From Leptospiraceae bacterium (GTDB lineage Bacteria > Spirochaetota > Leptospiria > Leptospirales > Leptospiraceae), in assembly GCA_016708435.1 (NCBI GenBank), contig JADJFV010000014.1, positions 47,712-111,711 on the forward strand: 64,000 nt of DNA, in the 5' to 3' direction. A model generated the notes under the pieces. It was not told the origin of the DNA and did not search any database. It worked only from the letters and a program-made list of their open reading frames with translations. The translations under genes were made by a program, and so were the position numbers. Every line of letters starts with the position of its first letter. Within the stretch, counting starts at the first letter, position 1. Positions 8,267 through 16,609 of the stretch are shown in pieces.

Positions 8267-9799
8267 ATGGTTAAAAGACAGATGTTTAGTAAGATTCAGA
8301 AATTACGAATGCAGGGATTTTCAATGGAGGCAATTGCCCTAGAATTGGGAATAAATCGAAAGACGGTCTCGAATTACGTTCAGATGAGCCCAGAGGAATA
8401 TATTGCCTATGAAATGGAATCTAGAAGTCGGAAGCGAATTCCGAGTGAATATAAAGAGAAGATAATAGAGATATACCGCAATAACGGATTTAAGCGCCTC
8501 AACATGACTGGGGTATACGATTACCTCGAAGAGATTGTTGGTAAATTGGCATTTACCGATCGAACGTTACGAAATTACATCAATTCATTAATTCAGAATG
8601 GCGAATTAAAAATTTCCGAGACAATAAGGATGTATGAAAAAGTTGCACCTTTACCGTTTGGAAAACAGATACAGATGGATTTTGGTCAATACAAATTTAA
8701 ATCAGGTTTAAAAGTATATATATTTGCCACACTATTATCTGCAAGTAGGTATAAATATGTTTCATTTCAAGACAGACCATTTCGTGGAAAAGATATAATC
8801 GATCATCTAATTAATTGTTTTGAATACTTTGGAGGTCAACCAGAAGAGTTAGTAATCGATCAAGATGCTGCGTTAGTTGCATCTGAAAATCATGGAGACA
8901 TTCTATATACAAAAGAATTTTCTCATTTCATAGAAGAAATGAATTTGAAGATGTATGTATGTCGGAAAGCAGATCCAGAATCAAAAGGGAAGGTCGAGAA
9001 TTTAGTTGGCTATGTGAAGCACAATTTTCTGGATATTCGAGATTATTCGGAGATAGAAGAATTATGTAAGAGCGGATTATTATGGTTAGACCGAAGAGCA
9101 AATGGAAGTATCTCCGCAGCAACGGGCTTAATTCCAGCCGATGTCATTACTGAAGAAAGAAAGTTTTTACATCCAATTCGAAATTCTATTTTTAAGATTA
9201 ATTCGATTGTTAAGGATGAAAGAATTGTAAGTCAGCAGAGTTTTATTTCTTATCAAAATTCTTTGTATTCAGTTCCTACTGGGTACCGGAATCAGAAAGT
9301 AGAAGTAGCGGTAATTCTAGATATTCTCTACATCTACTCACTTGACAACGTATTATTAGCCGAACACGAAATAACCAGTATTTACAGGGAAAAAGTCATT
9401 AAAAGAGAACATTTTAGAGAGAAAGAGAAAAAGCTTTCTGATTTAAAAGAGGATATTCCCAGACTGTTTGCATTACCTTTATGGAAAGAATTTGTGCTTA
9501 TGAATTTCAGAACGTTTCCACGTTATACGCGAGATCAATGCATATTGGCAAAGAAATATTTCAATAAGGATACGAATGAAAATTTATTATTGCAAGCCTT
9601 GCTCTTTTGCAATGAAAACAAAACTTTTTCTTTTAAGAATCTATTTGACTCCTACAATTATTTTTTCAATGAAGATAAAGCAGATCAGGTAGGAACAAAA
9701 AAAGAAGTTAAGTCATTTGAAAATAAAACGCTAAAGATAGATGTAAGTTTGAGAGAATTACAAGAATATACCTCTCACATTCTAGGAGAGGCGGTATGA
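8267..9799 (+). CDS. istA: IS21-family transposase IstA
   Basis: The 510-residue DDE transposase has an N-terminal helix-turn-helix (SMEAIALELGINRKTVSNY, about residues 19-37). The rve catalytic core has Asp in QMDFGQYKF (about 138), Asp in VIDQDA (about 198) and Glu in SKGKVENLVGY (about 245). Its C-terminal domain fits the family. The stop overlaps the istB start by four bases (ATGA), which is typical of IS21 and allows coupled translation. Confidence 0.95.
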   Translation: MVKRQMFSKIQKLRMQGFSMEAIALELGINRKTVSNYVQMSPEEYIAYEMESRSRKRIPSEYKEKIIEIYRNNGFKRLNMTGVYDYLEEIVGKLAFTDRTLRNYINSLIQNGELKISETIRMYEKVAPLPFGKQIQMDFGQYKFKSGLKVYIFATLLSASRYKYVSFQDRPFRGKDIIDHLINCFEYFGGQPEELVIDQDAALVASENHGDILYTKEFSHFIEEMNLKMYVCRKADPESKGKVENLVGYVKHNFLDIRDYSEIEELCKSGLLWLDRRANGSISAATGLIPADVITEERKFLHPIRNSIFKINSIVKDERIVSQQSFISYQNSLYSVPTGYRNQKVEVAVILDILYIYSLDNVLLAEHEITSIYREKVIKREHFREKEKKLSDLKEDIPRLFALPLWKEFVLMNFRTFPRYTRDQCILAKKYFNKDTNENLLLQALLFCNENKTFSFKNLFDSYNYFFNEDKADQVGTKKEVKSFENKTLKIDVSLRELQEYTSHILGEAV

Positions 9800-10515
9800 A
9801 AATAAATAAAGAAGTTAATGAAATCACAACCGCTTTAGGATTAAATGGAATGAGAGAAAACTTGGATAAAATTATTCAAGAAGCAGAATCTAAAAAAAGT
9901 TCCTATCTTACATTTCTACTATCGCTTTTGGAGTCGGAAGTAAAAGACAGAACAAAAAAAAGACTGCGTCGAAATTTTACAGCAGCTCACTTTCCGATTG
10001 AGAAACAATTTGAAACTTTTGAATTCAATCGAATAAAAGGAATTTCTAAGATAGAGATTAACAATCTTTTAGATTGTGGATGGCTTGATAGAAAACAAAA
10101 TATTCTTTTATTCGGTCCTCCTGGAATTGGAAAAACTCATATCGGTATCGCACTTGGATTCGTTGCTCTGAATAAAGGATACACTGTTTGCTTTGAGCGG
10201 GTAACGAGTCTTATGCACCTATTCAAAGTTTCTTCCATTCAAAAGCAAGCAGAACATAGAATTAAAAAAATCATGAAAGCAAATCTTATCATCATTGATG
10301 AAATCGGATACACCCCCATTGATAAAAAAGAAGCAAATCTCTTCTTTAATCTCATCTCAGAAGTCTATGAAAAATCTTCTATAATTCTCACCTCAAACAA
10401 GTCATTCGAAAACTGGGCGGAAATGCTTGGTGACACGACAATGACCGCAGCTTTACTTGATAGACTTTTACACCATGCGAAAATATTTAACTTACAAGGG
10501 ATTCTTATCGCCTAA
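9796..10515 (+). CDS. istB: IS21-family helper ATPase IstB
   Basis: The 239-residue AAA+ protein has Walker A GPPGIGKTH at about residues 107-115, Walker B LIIIDEIGY at about 169-177 and the sensor-like LTSNKSF. It is full length for the family. IstB binds target DNA and stimulates IstA. It overlaps istA by four bases and ends about 120 bp before the right inverted repeat. Confidence 0.95.
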   Translation: MKINKEVNEITTALGLNGMRENLDKIIQEAESKKSSYLTFLLSLLESEVKDRTKKRLRRNFTAAHFPIEKQFETFEFNRIKGISKIEINNLLDCGWLDRKQNILLFGPPGIGKTHIGIALGFVALNKGYTVCFERVTSLMHLFKVSSIQKQAEHRIKKIMKANLIIIDEIGYTPIDKKEANLFFNLISEVYEKSSIILTSNKSFENWAEMLGDTTMTAALLDRLLHHAKIFNLQGILIA

Positions 10516-10696
10516 ATAACAAAAATTTAAATAAGGAGGTCAATACTATTTCTTAAAATCTTCCCACCTTTTCTTTCCAACGAATGTCCGTTTCTGTTTT
10601 CCGAGCAATGGGTAATTCTACTTTCCATTCACAAGTTATTGTAAAACATTCAGTGCTTATGACAGCATTGAGTGCCTCTACCTAGGTTGAAGTTTT

Positions 10697-10799
10697 TTTA
10701 ACACAAAGGGCACAAGGGTTTTCACAAAGAGCACAATGTTTACAATTTTTCTTTGTGATCCTTGTGTGTTTTTTAACTTAGTGTTCCTTGTGGTTAATT
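10697..10799. repeat. CACAAAGG-type inverted dispersed repeat
   Basis: A left arm built from TTAACACAAAGGGCACAAGG and TTCACAAAGAGCACAATG is followed by a complementary-style arm (CTTTGTGATCCTTGTGTG, GTGTTCCTTGTGGTTAA). Together they form a long imperfect inverted repeat. The words match the repeats around the GxxExxY gene at 15332. It is not coding. Confidence 0.55.
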
Positions 10800-10962
10800 C
10801 TTTAATGAAAGAGAAAATCGATCAGAGTCTTAAATCTTATGACTTCTTGCTTAGACTCTATCCCTACTAAGATGTTAGATGCTCTATACTTGTCGATATA
10901 CCAAGAATACTAAGTGGAATACTGTTAAGGATATTATCAAAGATACTCAATTTTCATTTTTC

Positions 10963-11010
10963 AGTATGTTTGATAGTATCATTGAGAGTATGTTTGATAG
11001 TATCTTTGAG
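10963..11010 (+). repeat. two tandem 24-bp units
   Basis: The unit AGTATGTTTGATAGTATC plus (A/T)TTGAG occurs twice in direct tandem (10963-10986 and 10987-11010) with one difference. A related inverted word (ATCAAAGATACTCAA) lies just upstream at about 10936. The remaining non-coding sequence to 11149 holds another dispersed-repeat fragment (CTTCGTGTCCTTCGTGGTA, about 11090) and nothing else I recognise. Confidence 0.6.
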
Positions 11011-11149
11011 CTATAGGATGCTTATAGGAATGTAAGGATTGGTGTTTTGTCTTGGGAATAAAAAGAGGTTTTTTACTAAAACTCTTCGTGCACTTCGTGT
11101 CCTTCGTGGTAAAATATCTTTTACCGAATGATGTTAAGCGATAATTGTT

Positions 11150-12508
11150 TTATAGAAAAAATATTTTCTCTAATCGAATCTTTAATTCTGTTTTTGTTTG
11201 GTTGAATAAATCCAAAAGAGGTAGGTTCTCATCTAGAGCTTTCATGAATACTTCTCTATTGATAATCGGGAGTTGAAATACTTTGATTAAAATCTTCGCG
11301 TCATTTGCAAATCTATCCGGAATCGTAAATTGACTTATAGACTCCGTGTAATTAGAAATTGTATTGGGGTAAAAGAGTATTATCTCCTGAATTTTAAATC
11401 GGATTGCATACGAGATCATTTGATACAAATCAGATTGGGAAACTCCCTTCTTGGGATTACTCTCTTCTGAAAAAATTATTTTATACTTTGTATCAGCTAG
11501 AATTTCTCTAGAGCCAATTTGTAGATGAATGTCGGGCTTAAGAGTAAAGGCATTCTCTTCATCTAAATATACAGAGGATATTTGCGATTTTGCGGTAATG
11601 CCTTTTATTTCTTTGTCTATAAAACCAAATACGAAATCTTCAAAGATAGATTCCATCGGCAATAAAAATGCAAATAGTTTTAGATTATTTTTATAATTAA
11701 AAGAAATACTATGATTCAAAAATAGATAACAATAATCCCTTACCGTTTCAAATTCTCCAAACATGGGATTGAATTTTACTTGCAGACAATCTTCTCGAGT
11801 GACAGCCACATCTTTTACTTCTTCTAAGATAAACAAAATCTCTCGCAGAAACTTCTTATTATCCGAATTTTCTGTAACATTCAAAAGTAGCTTTGCGACA
11901 TACTTGATAATCCGATTAAACAAGTTATCAAATACAAAAGCATCGAAGGTGCAATTTAATTTATGCCAATTCCCCCGCGCAATATTTTCGTGGAGGTATT
12001 CATTTGTATTTAAACGACCTTTTATAAAGGGAAGCTCCTGGTTGATTTCCTCGTATTGTTGATAAACAGAATTTGACAAAAGCTCTCTTGTATACTTGGA
12101 AAATAAATAAATTAGGATTTCAAAGAAGTCACTCTTTTTTCCACCTAGAGAAGTTTGATAGTTTGGAAATTTAATCTTTCTACAGTAAGACAGCCACCAT
12201 AGAATATGACTCTGCATTGCATTTATGTCATTTTCTGAATACTCACGATTATCCTCATAAAATATTTTTGGAAGTAGATTTATCTTTTCTCCCTCAAAAT
12301 GAATTACACCTATATATTTATTGGATTTTATATGATTGGTTTTGCGTAAGAATTGAAGAAAGGGTTGAGCTTCTTGTTTAGAAGGTTCAGTGTCCGAATA
12401 AAAAGAATTCTTTTCTCTCCTACTCCAAATCACATCTAGAAATATTTCTAAATCAGTAAAAGAGCCATCAAAGGTTTCTTTGTTTTGGTATTCGAAGAGG
12501 TTTATCAT
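11150..12508 (-). CDS. mcrC: McrC family 5-methylcytosine restriction system component
   Basis: The protein (452 residues from the ATG at 12508) matches McrC, the nuclease partner of the McrB GTPase in modification-dependent type IV restriction. The C-terminal PD-(D/E)xK-like core is visible as LKPDIHLQIG and ILADTKYKI (D...DxK) at about residues 330-350. An N-terminal McrC domain is marked by the stretch beginning INLFEYQNKETF. I chose ATG 12508 because it starts that motif and follows the restored mcrB stop at 12511 by two bases; an upstream in-frame start at 12535 would overlap mcrB. The gene itself looks intact although mcrB is broken. Confidence 0.85.
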   Translation of the reverse strand: MINLFEYQNKETFDGSFTDLEIFLDVIWSRREKNSFYSDTEPSKQEAQPFLQFLRKTNHIKSNKYIGVIHFEGEKINLLPKIFYEDNREYSENDINAMQSHILWWLSYCRKIKFPNYQTSLGGKKSDFFEILIYLFSKYTRELLSNSVYQQYEEINQELPFIKGRLNTNEYLHENIARGNWHKLNCTFDAFVFDNLFNRIIKYVAKLLLNVTENSDNKKFLREILFILEEVKDVAVTREDCLQVKFNPMFGEFETVRDYCYLFLNHSISFNYKNNLKLFAFLLPMESIFEDFVFGFIDKEIKGITAKSQISSVYLDEENAFTLKPDIHLQIGSREILADTKYKIIFSEESNPKKGVSQSDLYQMISYAIRFKIQEIILFYPNTISNYTESISQFTIPDRFANDAKILIKVFQLPIINREVFMKALDENLPLLDLFNQTKTELKIRLEKIFFL

Positions 12509-12510
12509 GA

Positions 12511-13092
12511 TTAACCTTCTATTTCTAAAGGCCAAATATCTTTCTTAACAACTAAGCCAGCTTTTGTTAGAATTTCTTTGACTTCTTTTTCATCATTCAT
12601 GAAGTATTCTAATAGAGTGGAATTACTTTTCGATTCATTATCTCCGGTAAATCTTTGTTATCTCCCATGAAATAAGAATGTCCAATTTGAAAATCATGTC
12701 CCTTCCGATTCACAATCTCAGCATTTAGCTTCCTCAAAACTTCCTTGTGAAAGATTTCTTCTCCTACAATTTCATACAGCGGATACATGGCTTCAAATAC
12801 AAAGCGTCTTCTAAGTGCTATATCCAAAAGAGCAATCGACTTATCTGCTGTATTCATCGCTCCAATGATAAATAAATTAGAAGGCACAATAAATTCTTCC
12901 CCAGAAGGCAATGTGCATTTAAGAGGAATCTTTCCATGTGATCGTTTATCAGGCTCGATTAAAGTAATCAACTCTCCAAAGACCCGAGAAATATTCGCCC
13001 GATTGATTTCATCAATGATGATAACATAACTTGGAACATCAAAAGATTTTACTTCCTTAAAATTTTCAAAATCTAAATTGGCTAATAATTTT
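12511..13092 (-). pseudogene. mcrB: mcrB C-terminal part in shifted frames
   Basis: The frame open from about 13092 to 12609 continues McrB. It carries Walker B VIIIDEINRANISRVFGEL, FIIGAMNTADKSIALLDIAL (sensor 1) and RRRF (arginine finger). At about 12613-12617 a missing base ends it prematurely after VIPL. The next frame continues as LLEYFMNDEKEVKEILTKAG and stops at 12511, just before mcrC. These are the AAA+ parts needed for GTP hydrolysis, so a product lacking them would be inactive. Confidence 0.75.
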
Positions 13093-13267
13093 TCTTTGTA
13101 TCATAAGATACTTCCTCATCCACTTCATCAGCAAGTTCTATCTCAGGATTTTTTTTATAGGTATTATAGAATTGAATAAATTCACGCAAAGCCACCCAAT
13201 ACACAGTAGTATTACAACCACCAATTGCATCTCGAATATCTTCATGAACATTCTTAATCTTTTGCAT
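13082..13267 (-). pseudogene. mcrB: mcrB middle fragment in second frame
   Basis: This 61-codon frame bridges the N-terminal and C-terminal McrB parts (QKIKNVHEDIRDAIGG through DEEVSYDTKK). It is separated upstream by one missing base at the T4 run (coding strand) at 13275-13278 and downstream by one missing base at the A5 run at 13089-13093. Restoring both bases gives a continuous protein. Confidence 0.7.
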
Positions 13268-14730
13268 AGTAGGGAAAATTTCAAAAGTTTTAAAAGCCTA
13301 TTTCCAGAAACAGTATAACCTCGACTTCTATTTTCATGTTTAAATTCAATATTATCATTTTTTGTGAATGAACTTATAGTTATCACAGAACCGGTTGAAG
13401 TCTTAAACTCTTTTGACTTTAAAGATTTTAAATGTTCAACAAAGTCTAGGTAAATTTCATTTTCATCGAGTTTTTGTTCTTTGTCTTTCTTACTTGCGCT
13501 TTGTTTTTTTCGGACTTTATAATATTCAAATAAAGCGTTTACTGCAATCCTTTTAAACACTCCATCCTTTCTTTCAAAACTCAAATTACCTTCAGACTCT
13601 ACGTTAGGTCTTAGCCCCTGTATAAAATCTTCATAGCCATAATTTTGATGAAAGGTAATAAACTCAATTCGATCTCCAAGATTTGCATTGAATATTCTTT
13701 GTGCTTCTTTATAATCAGAAATTTTTTTATTCTCAATGATCTCGGCTGCTCTCAGAATTGTATGATAGGTCTTGCCTGTTCCCGGTGGTCCGTAAAAGAT
13801 TGTATTGAGTGATTGAGGTTTCATGTTGTTATCCTTTGCTTGGGTTGGGTTCATGTTTGTATTCATTTCGTATGAGGCATTTTCAAAATTAGTATCATGA
13901 AATCTTCGGAAACTAGATTTTGATGTTCGTTTTAATTCTTTATCAATGGCATCAAAGATTGTAGGTTTATAGGATTCAACCATACCAATATCATGAAAGC
14001 GATTGAAATAAGGTTGTGGTGGATTCCCATCAAATGGTTCAGAATGCTTAATTCCTATTATTTTTTCTGATGTGATTACTCCGTATTTGCCCCTTGAGTC
14101 TCCGTAAAAAAGAATCAATCCATATCTTTGAACAACGATAAAGCTTAAGCGATCTCGCTTGCAACTAAAAGAAAGTCTTTCATCACCTATCTTTAATTGA
14201 AAATGATTTAGGATTTCTTTTAAAAATTTAAAATAGAAATCGATATCTTCTTTTGGATAAATAGCAAGCGCTTTTGCAAAGGCATTTTTACCTTGTTCGA
14301 TTAGATCAAGGATTGCAATATATTCGTCTTCTGTCGCAGAGAAATTGGTTCCTTGACTCCCGACGTTTAATTCTGATAATTCAGGATTGGAATCAATCTG
14401 TGCTTTTAAAATGGGAGAATCTACAAGATTGTGGGTTACTTGCAATTTGACTCTAGAAGAAATTTCATCACCACTTTTATCAGTATAGTATTTCGTTTGA
14501 CTTCTTTCATCCCGTCCTTCATAGACAGTTGAGGTTACTTCTGCTAATGCGTAACATCCTTGGGAGGCGCCTGTAACCCAGAGAATTACTTTATCGTCTT
14601 TTTTAATTTCGGTCTTGTGTGCACTTACTCTCCAAGTTTCAATCTCATTGTTTTTAAGTGCATCCACTATATTAAAAATTTTTGGATTGCCTTGAAATAT
14701 CCAATAGTTTGGTTTATCAGCTTTATTCAT
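13138..14730 (-). CDS. mcrB: EVE-domain McrB-type restriction GTPase, N-terminal part (frame broken)
   Basis: Residues 4-140 form an EVE (PUA-like) domain (NYWIFQGNPK, VILWVTGASQGCYALAEV), a reader of modified bases often fused to McrB. A middle domain follows, then the McrB AAA+ module with Walker A FYGPPGTGKTYHT at about residues 311-323 and FHQNYGYEDFIQGLRP. The last 45 or so residues are out of frame: a missing base at 13275-13278 diverts translation after NRLLKLLK. With three breaks the gene is probably inactive, unless the indels are sequencing errors. The start overlaps the preceding small gene (ATGA). Confidence 0.82.
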   Translation of the reverse strand: MNKADKPNYWIFQGNPKIFNIVDALKNNEIETWRVSAHKTEIKKDDKVILWVTGASQGCYALAEVTSTVYEGRDERSQTKYYTDKSGDEISSRVKLQVTHNLVDSPILKAQIDSNPELSELNVGSQGTNFSATEDEYIAILDLIEQGKNAFAKALAIYPKEDIDFYFKFLKEILNHFQLKIGDERLSFSCKRDRLSFIVVQRYGLILFYGDSRGKYGVITSEKIIGIKHSEPFDGNPPQPYFNRFHDIGMVESYKPTIFDAIDKELKRTSKSSFRRFHDTNFENASYEMNTNMNPTQAKDNNMKPQSLNTIFYGPPGTGKTYHTILRAAEIIENKKISDYKEAQRIFNANLGDRIEFITFHQNYGYEDFIQGLRPNVESEGNLSFERKDGVFKRIAVNALFEYYKVRKKQSASKKDKEQKLDENEIYLDFVEHLKSLKSKEFKTSTGSVITISSFTKNDNIEFKHENRSRGYTVSGNRLLKLLKFSLLCKRLRMFMKIFEMQLVVVILLCIGWLCVNLFNSIIPIKKILR

Positions 14731-14984
14731 ATACCCAATCCATGCTGTAAAACAGAAAGTCTCTTTTCACTTCCAAATTTATAAATATAGGAAAAAAAAG
14801 TAAATGGATCGATTTCAATTAAATCTATATCCTTTCCACTTGCATCTTTATCATTAAAATTTGTGATTCCAACTTTCTTTAAGAGATCAATCAATTCTTT
14901 CTGATTGTTTTGTTTCGTTGCTAAAAACTGAACTAACTCTTTATGAGTAGCCACCCATGAAAAACGAATTGGTTCATTGCTCAT
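14727..14984 (-). CDS. small protein upstream of the McrB-like gene
   Basis: This 85-residue protein starts SNEPIRFSWVATHKELVQFL and has no domain I can name with certainty. It overlaps the EVE-McrB gene by four bases downstream and the 38-codon frame by four bases upstream, so it is part of the restriction operon. It may be a specificity or helper module, or the separated N-terminal domain of McrB. Confidence 0.6.
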   Translation of the reverse strand: MSNEPIRFSWVATHKELVQFLATKQNNQKELIDLLKKVGITNFNDKDASGKDIDLIEIDPFTFFSYIYKFGSEKRLSVLQHGLGI

Positions 14985-15097
14985 TTACAAAAAGCCTCTA
15001 CCTTAGTTACTAAAGCACCACCATTAGTTACATAGAGTAAAGAGTCAAATAGAATAAATTTGCGGTCAGCCCTTCCGTCAAAAAAATCACAGTTCAT
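14981..15097 (-). CDS. short ORF heading the McrBC operon, probably truncated
   Basis: The frame encodes 38 residues from ATG 15097 (NCDFFDGRADRKFILFDSLL); the open frame reaches about 10 codons further up before a stop. HCMNC is Cys/His-rich at the upstream end. Its TGA overlaps the next ATG (ATGA). The tight overlap suggests a real coding end, but the length suggests loss of the 5' part. The gap from here to 15310 contains nothing else I recognise. Confidence 0.4.
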   Translation of the reverse strand: MNCDFFDGRADRKFILFDSLLYVTNGGALVTKVEAFCK

Positions 15098-15331
15098 ACA
15101 ATGATCCACAACCACAAAAGAATCAGCAAATCAGTTTTTGTTTTCATACTCCCCCGTTTTTTTATACGTTGTGTCTAATATACATTTGGCACATTTTACT
15201 TTTAATACTAGATATAGTAAAACAACAATAGACTTCGAAAAATAAAGCAAGTCTGTATAAAATAGCAATTGGAAGATTGATTTCTATGCAACAAGATATA
15301 GAGTTAAAACAGAATTAACCACAAGGTCACA

Positions 15332-15715
15332 ATGGATGAAAATGATTTATCAAAATTAGTTTTTGATTTGGGATTAAAGATTCACAAAATTTTAGGTCCA
15401 GGTCTTTTAGAAAGTGCTTATGAAGAGTGCTTGTATTATGAAATAGTAAAGCAAGGCATTGAAGTTGAAAAACAGAAAAAGCTGCCTTTGATTTATGAAG
15501 AAGTTGAGTTAGAGGTTGGATATAGAGTTGATTTATTAGTTCAGAAAAAATTAATCATTGAAGTAAAAGCTGTCGAATCATTGAATAGCTTACATATGGC
15601 TCAACTATTGACTTACTTAAAACTCTCCGATTGCAAGCTAGGGCTATTAATCAATTTTAACACTACGCTATTTAAAAAAGGCGTCAAAAGAGTTATCAAT
15701 GGATCTTTAGAATGA
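15332..15715 (+). CDS. GxxExxY family protein
   Basis: The 127-residue protein carries the family signature GPGLLESAYEECL at about residues 21-33, and the nuclease-like pattern YRVDLLVQKKLIIEVKA (D...ExK) at about 70-87. This suggests a PD-(D/E)xK fold, but the family's function is not established. The ATG lies directly after a repeat word (TTAACCACAAGGTCACAATGG). The gene is followed within 15 bp by a long tract of the same repeat family, as if gene and repeats travel together. Confidence 0.85.
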   Translation: MDENDLSKLVFDLGLKIHKILGPGLLESAYEECLYYEIVKQGIEVEKQKKLPLIYEEVELEVGYRVDLLVQKKLIIEVKAVESLNSLHMAQLLTYLKLSDCKLGLLINFNTTLFKKGVKRVINGSLE

Positions 15716-15720
15716 TAATA

Positions 15721-15954
15721 CCAAAACCCTTGTGCTCTTTGTGAAAACTTTGTGTCCTTTGTGGTAAAAAAAAGATTTAACACAAGGCTCACAAAGAAGG
15801 CACTAAGGACACTAGGAAAAGAATAAGAACAACAAACACAAATTACCCGCAACCACCATACCCTTGTGACCTTTGTGCGAACTTTGTGTCCTTTGTGGTA
15901 AAAAAAATGATTTAACACAAGGCTCACTAAGAAGGCACTAAGGACACAAAGGTT
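15721..15954. repeat. CTTTGTGTCC-type repeat tract, two units
   Basis: Two direct units of about 130 bp (from 15730 and 15863) each contain CTTTGTGTCCTTTGTGGTAA followed by TTAACACAAGGCTCAC and GGCACTAAGGACAC. Each unit is thus itself an imperfect inverted repeat. It follows the GxxExxY gene. The long minus-strand frame across it is a by-product. Confidence 0.7.
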
Positions 15955-16033
15955 TTTTAAATAGAAAAGGATAACATTTTTTTCCTTTTCTAAAATCAAA
16001 GAGTAAATACAATGAATTAACAAAGGAATAATT

Positions 16034-16396
16034 ATGATAATAGATAATATGCAAATTTATATAGCAGAGCTAAAAGGAAAGATTGCATTTGTAAATGAGA
16101 GCAACACTGCATTTAAAGAAATTAGTTATAGCACGGGAAGTTTTTTTTCGGATGGGGATACTATCATACAATCTGCTGTTCCTAGGTTTAGATTACAAGA
16201 TATCCCCGCAAAGAGTCATGTTATTATTGAAGATGTGGATGTATTTGAAGATGGAAGAATCAGTTACACAAATGCAAAATTTGTTGAGACAAATGGAGAA
16301 GTTACAGAAGTAAGAAGTCTTAAAAAAAGAGAAATTCTTCATAGTGATCCCTTTCCTGGAAAACGAATCGAAAGAGAGCTAGAAGAAATAAGTTAA
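16034..16396 (+). CDS. hypothetical protein
   Basis: The gene encodes 120 residues, with AAAGGA seven bases before the ATG. There is no signal peptide or membrane segment. The sequence is acidic and beta-rich in look (FSDGDTIIQSAVPRFRLQD, VIIEDVDVFEDG). I do not recognise the family. It stands alone between the repeat tract and the convergent kdsA. Confidence 0.6.
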   Translation: MIIDNMQIYIAELKGKIAFVNESNTAFKEISYSTGSFFSDGDTIIQSAVPRFRLQDIPAKSHVIIEDVDVFEDGRISYTNAKFVETNGEVTEVRSLKKREILHSDPFPGKRIERELEEIS

Positions 16397-16519
16397 TTTT
16401 TAATCTTAACCAAATCTATATTCTAGAATCATAAAAAAAACTCATCTCATATTGAAGCTTGCATAGCTTGGCTGCTGTTGAGTGCAGTGAAGGGGTGGAA
16501 GCGAAGTCGAAGTGCAATT

Positions 16520-16555
16520 GAATTATCCCCTTCCCTTTAGGGAAGGGGATAATTC
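16520..16555. terminator. perfect hairpin between convergent genes
   Basis: GAATTATCCCCTTCCC at 16520-16535 pairs perfectly with GGGAAGGGGATAATTC at 16540-16555 across the loop TTTA. It lies between the plus-strand gene ending at 16396 and minus-strand kdsA, so it could terminate both. No clear T-tract follows, so a dispersed hairpin repeat is an alternative. Confidence 0.5.
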
Positions 16556-16609
16556 GGAGTATCTGACACTGCTGTAGAATGTGGGGTTAGGTCAAAAGTC
16601 CGACAACAA

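Larger units (their letters stand above)
8160..10633 (+). mobile_element. IS21-family insertion sequence, intact, with 5-bp target duplication
   Basis: The ends are inverted repeats starting TGTGAATGGAAAGTAGAA (left from 8160; right end at 10633 reads the same on the other strand). Inside each end is a further copy of CGGAAAACAGAAACGGACAT, the repeated transposase-binding arrangement typical of IS21 elements. The target duplication AGTTA is at 8155-8159 and 10634-10638. The element carries istA and istB with overlapping frames. Clean ends, a matched duplication and intact genes argue for a fairly recent insertion. Confidence 0.93.

Noticed and set aside
10963..11010. Possible CRISPR-like array
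   Set aside because: Only two 24-bp units in direct tandem without spacers and no cas genes.
15613..16023. Minus-strand frame of 136 codons
   Set aside because: It reads through the GxxExxY gene end and the repeat tract; the protein is a translation of the repeat words twice over.
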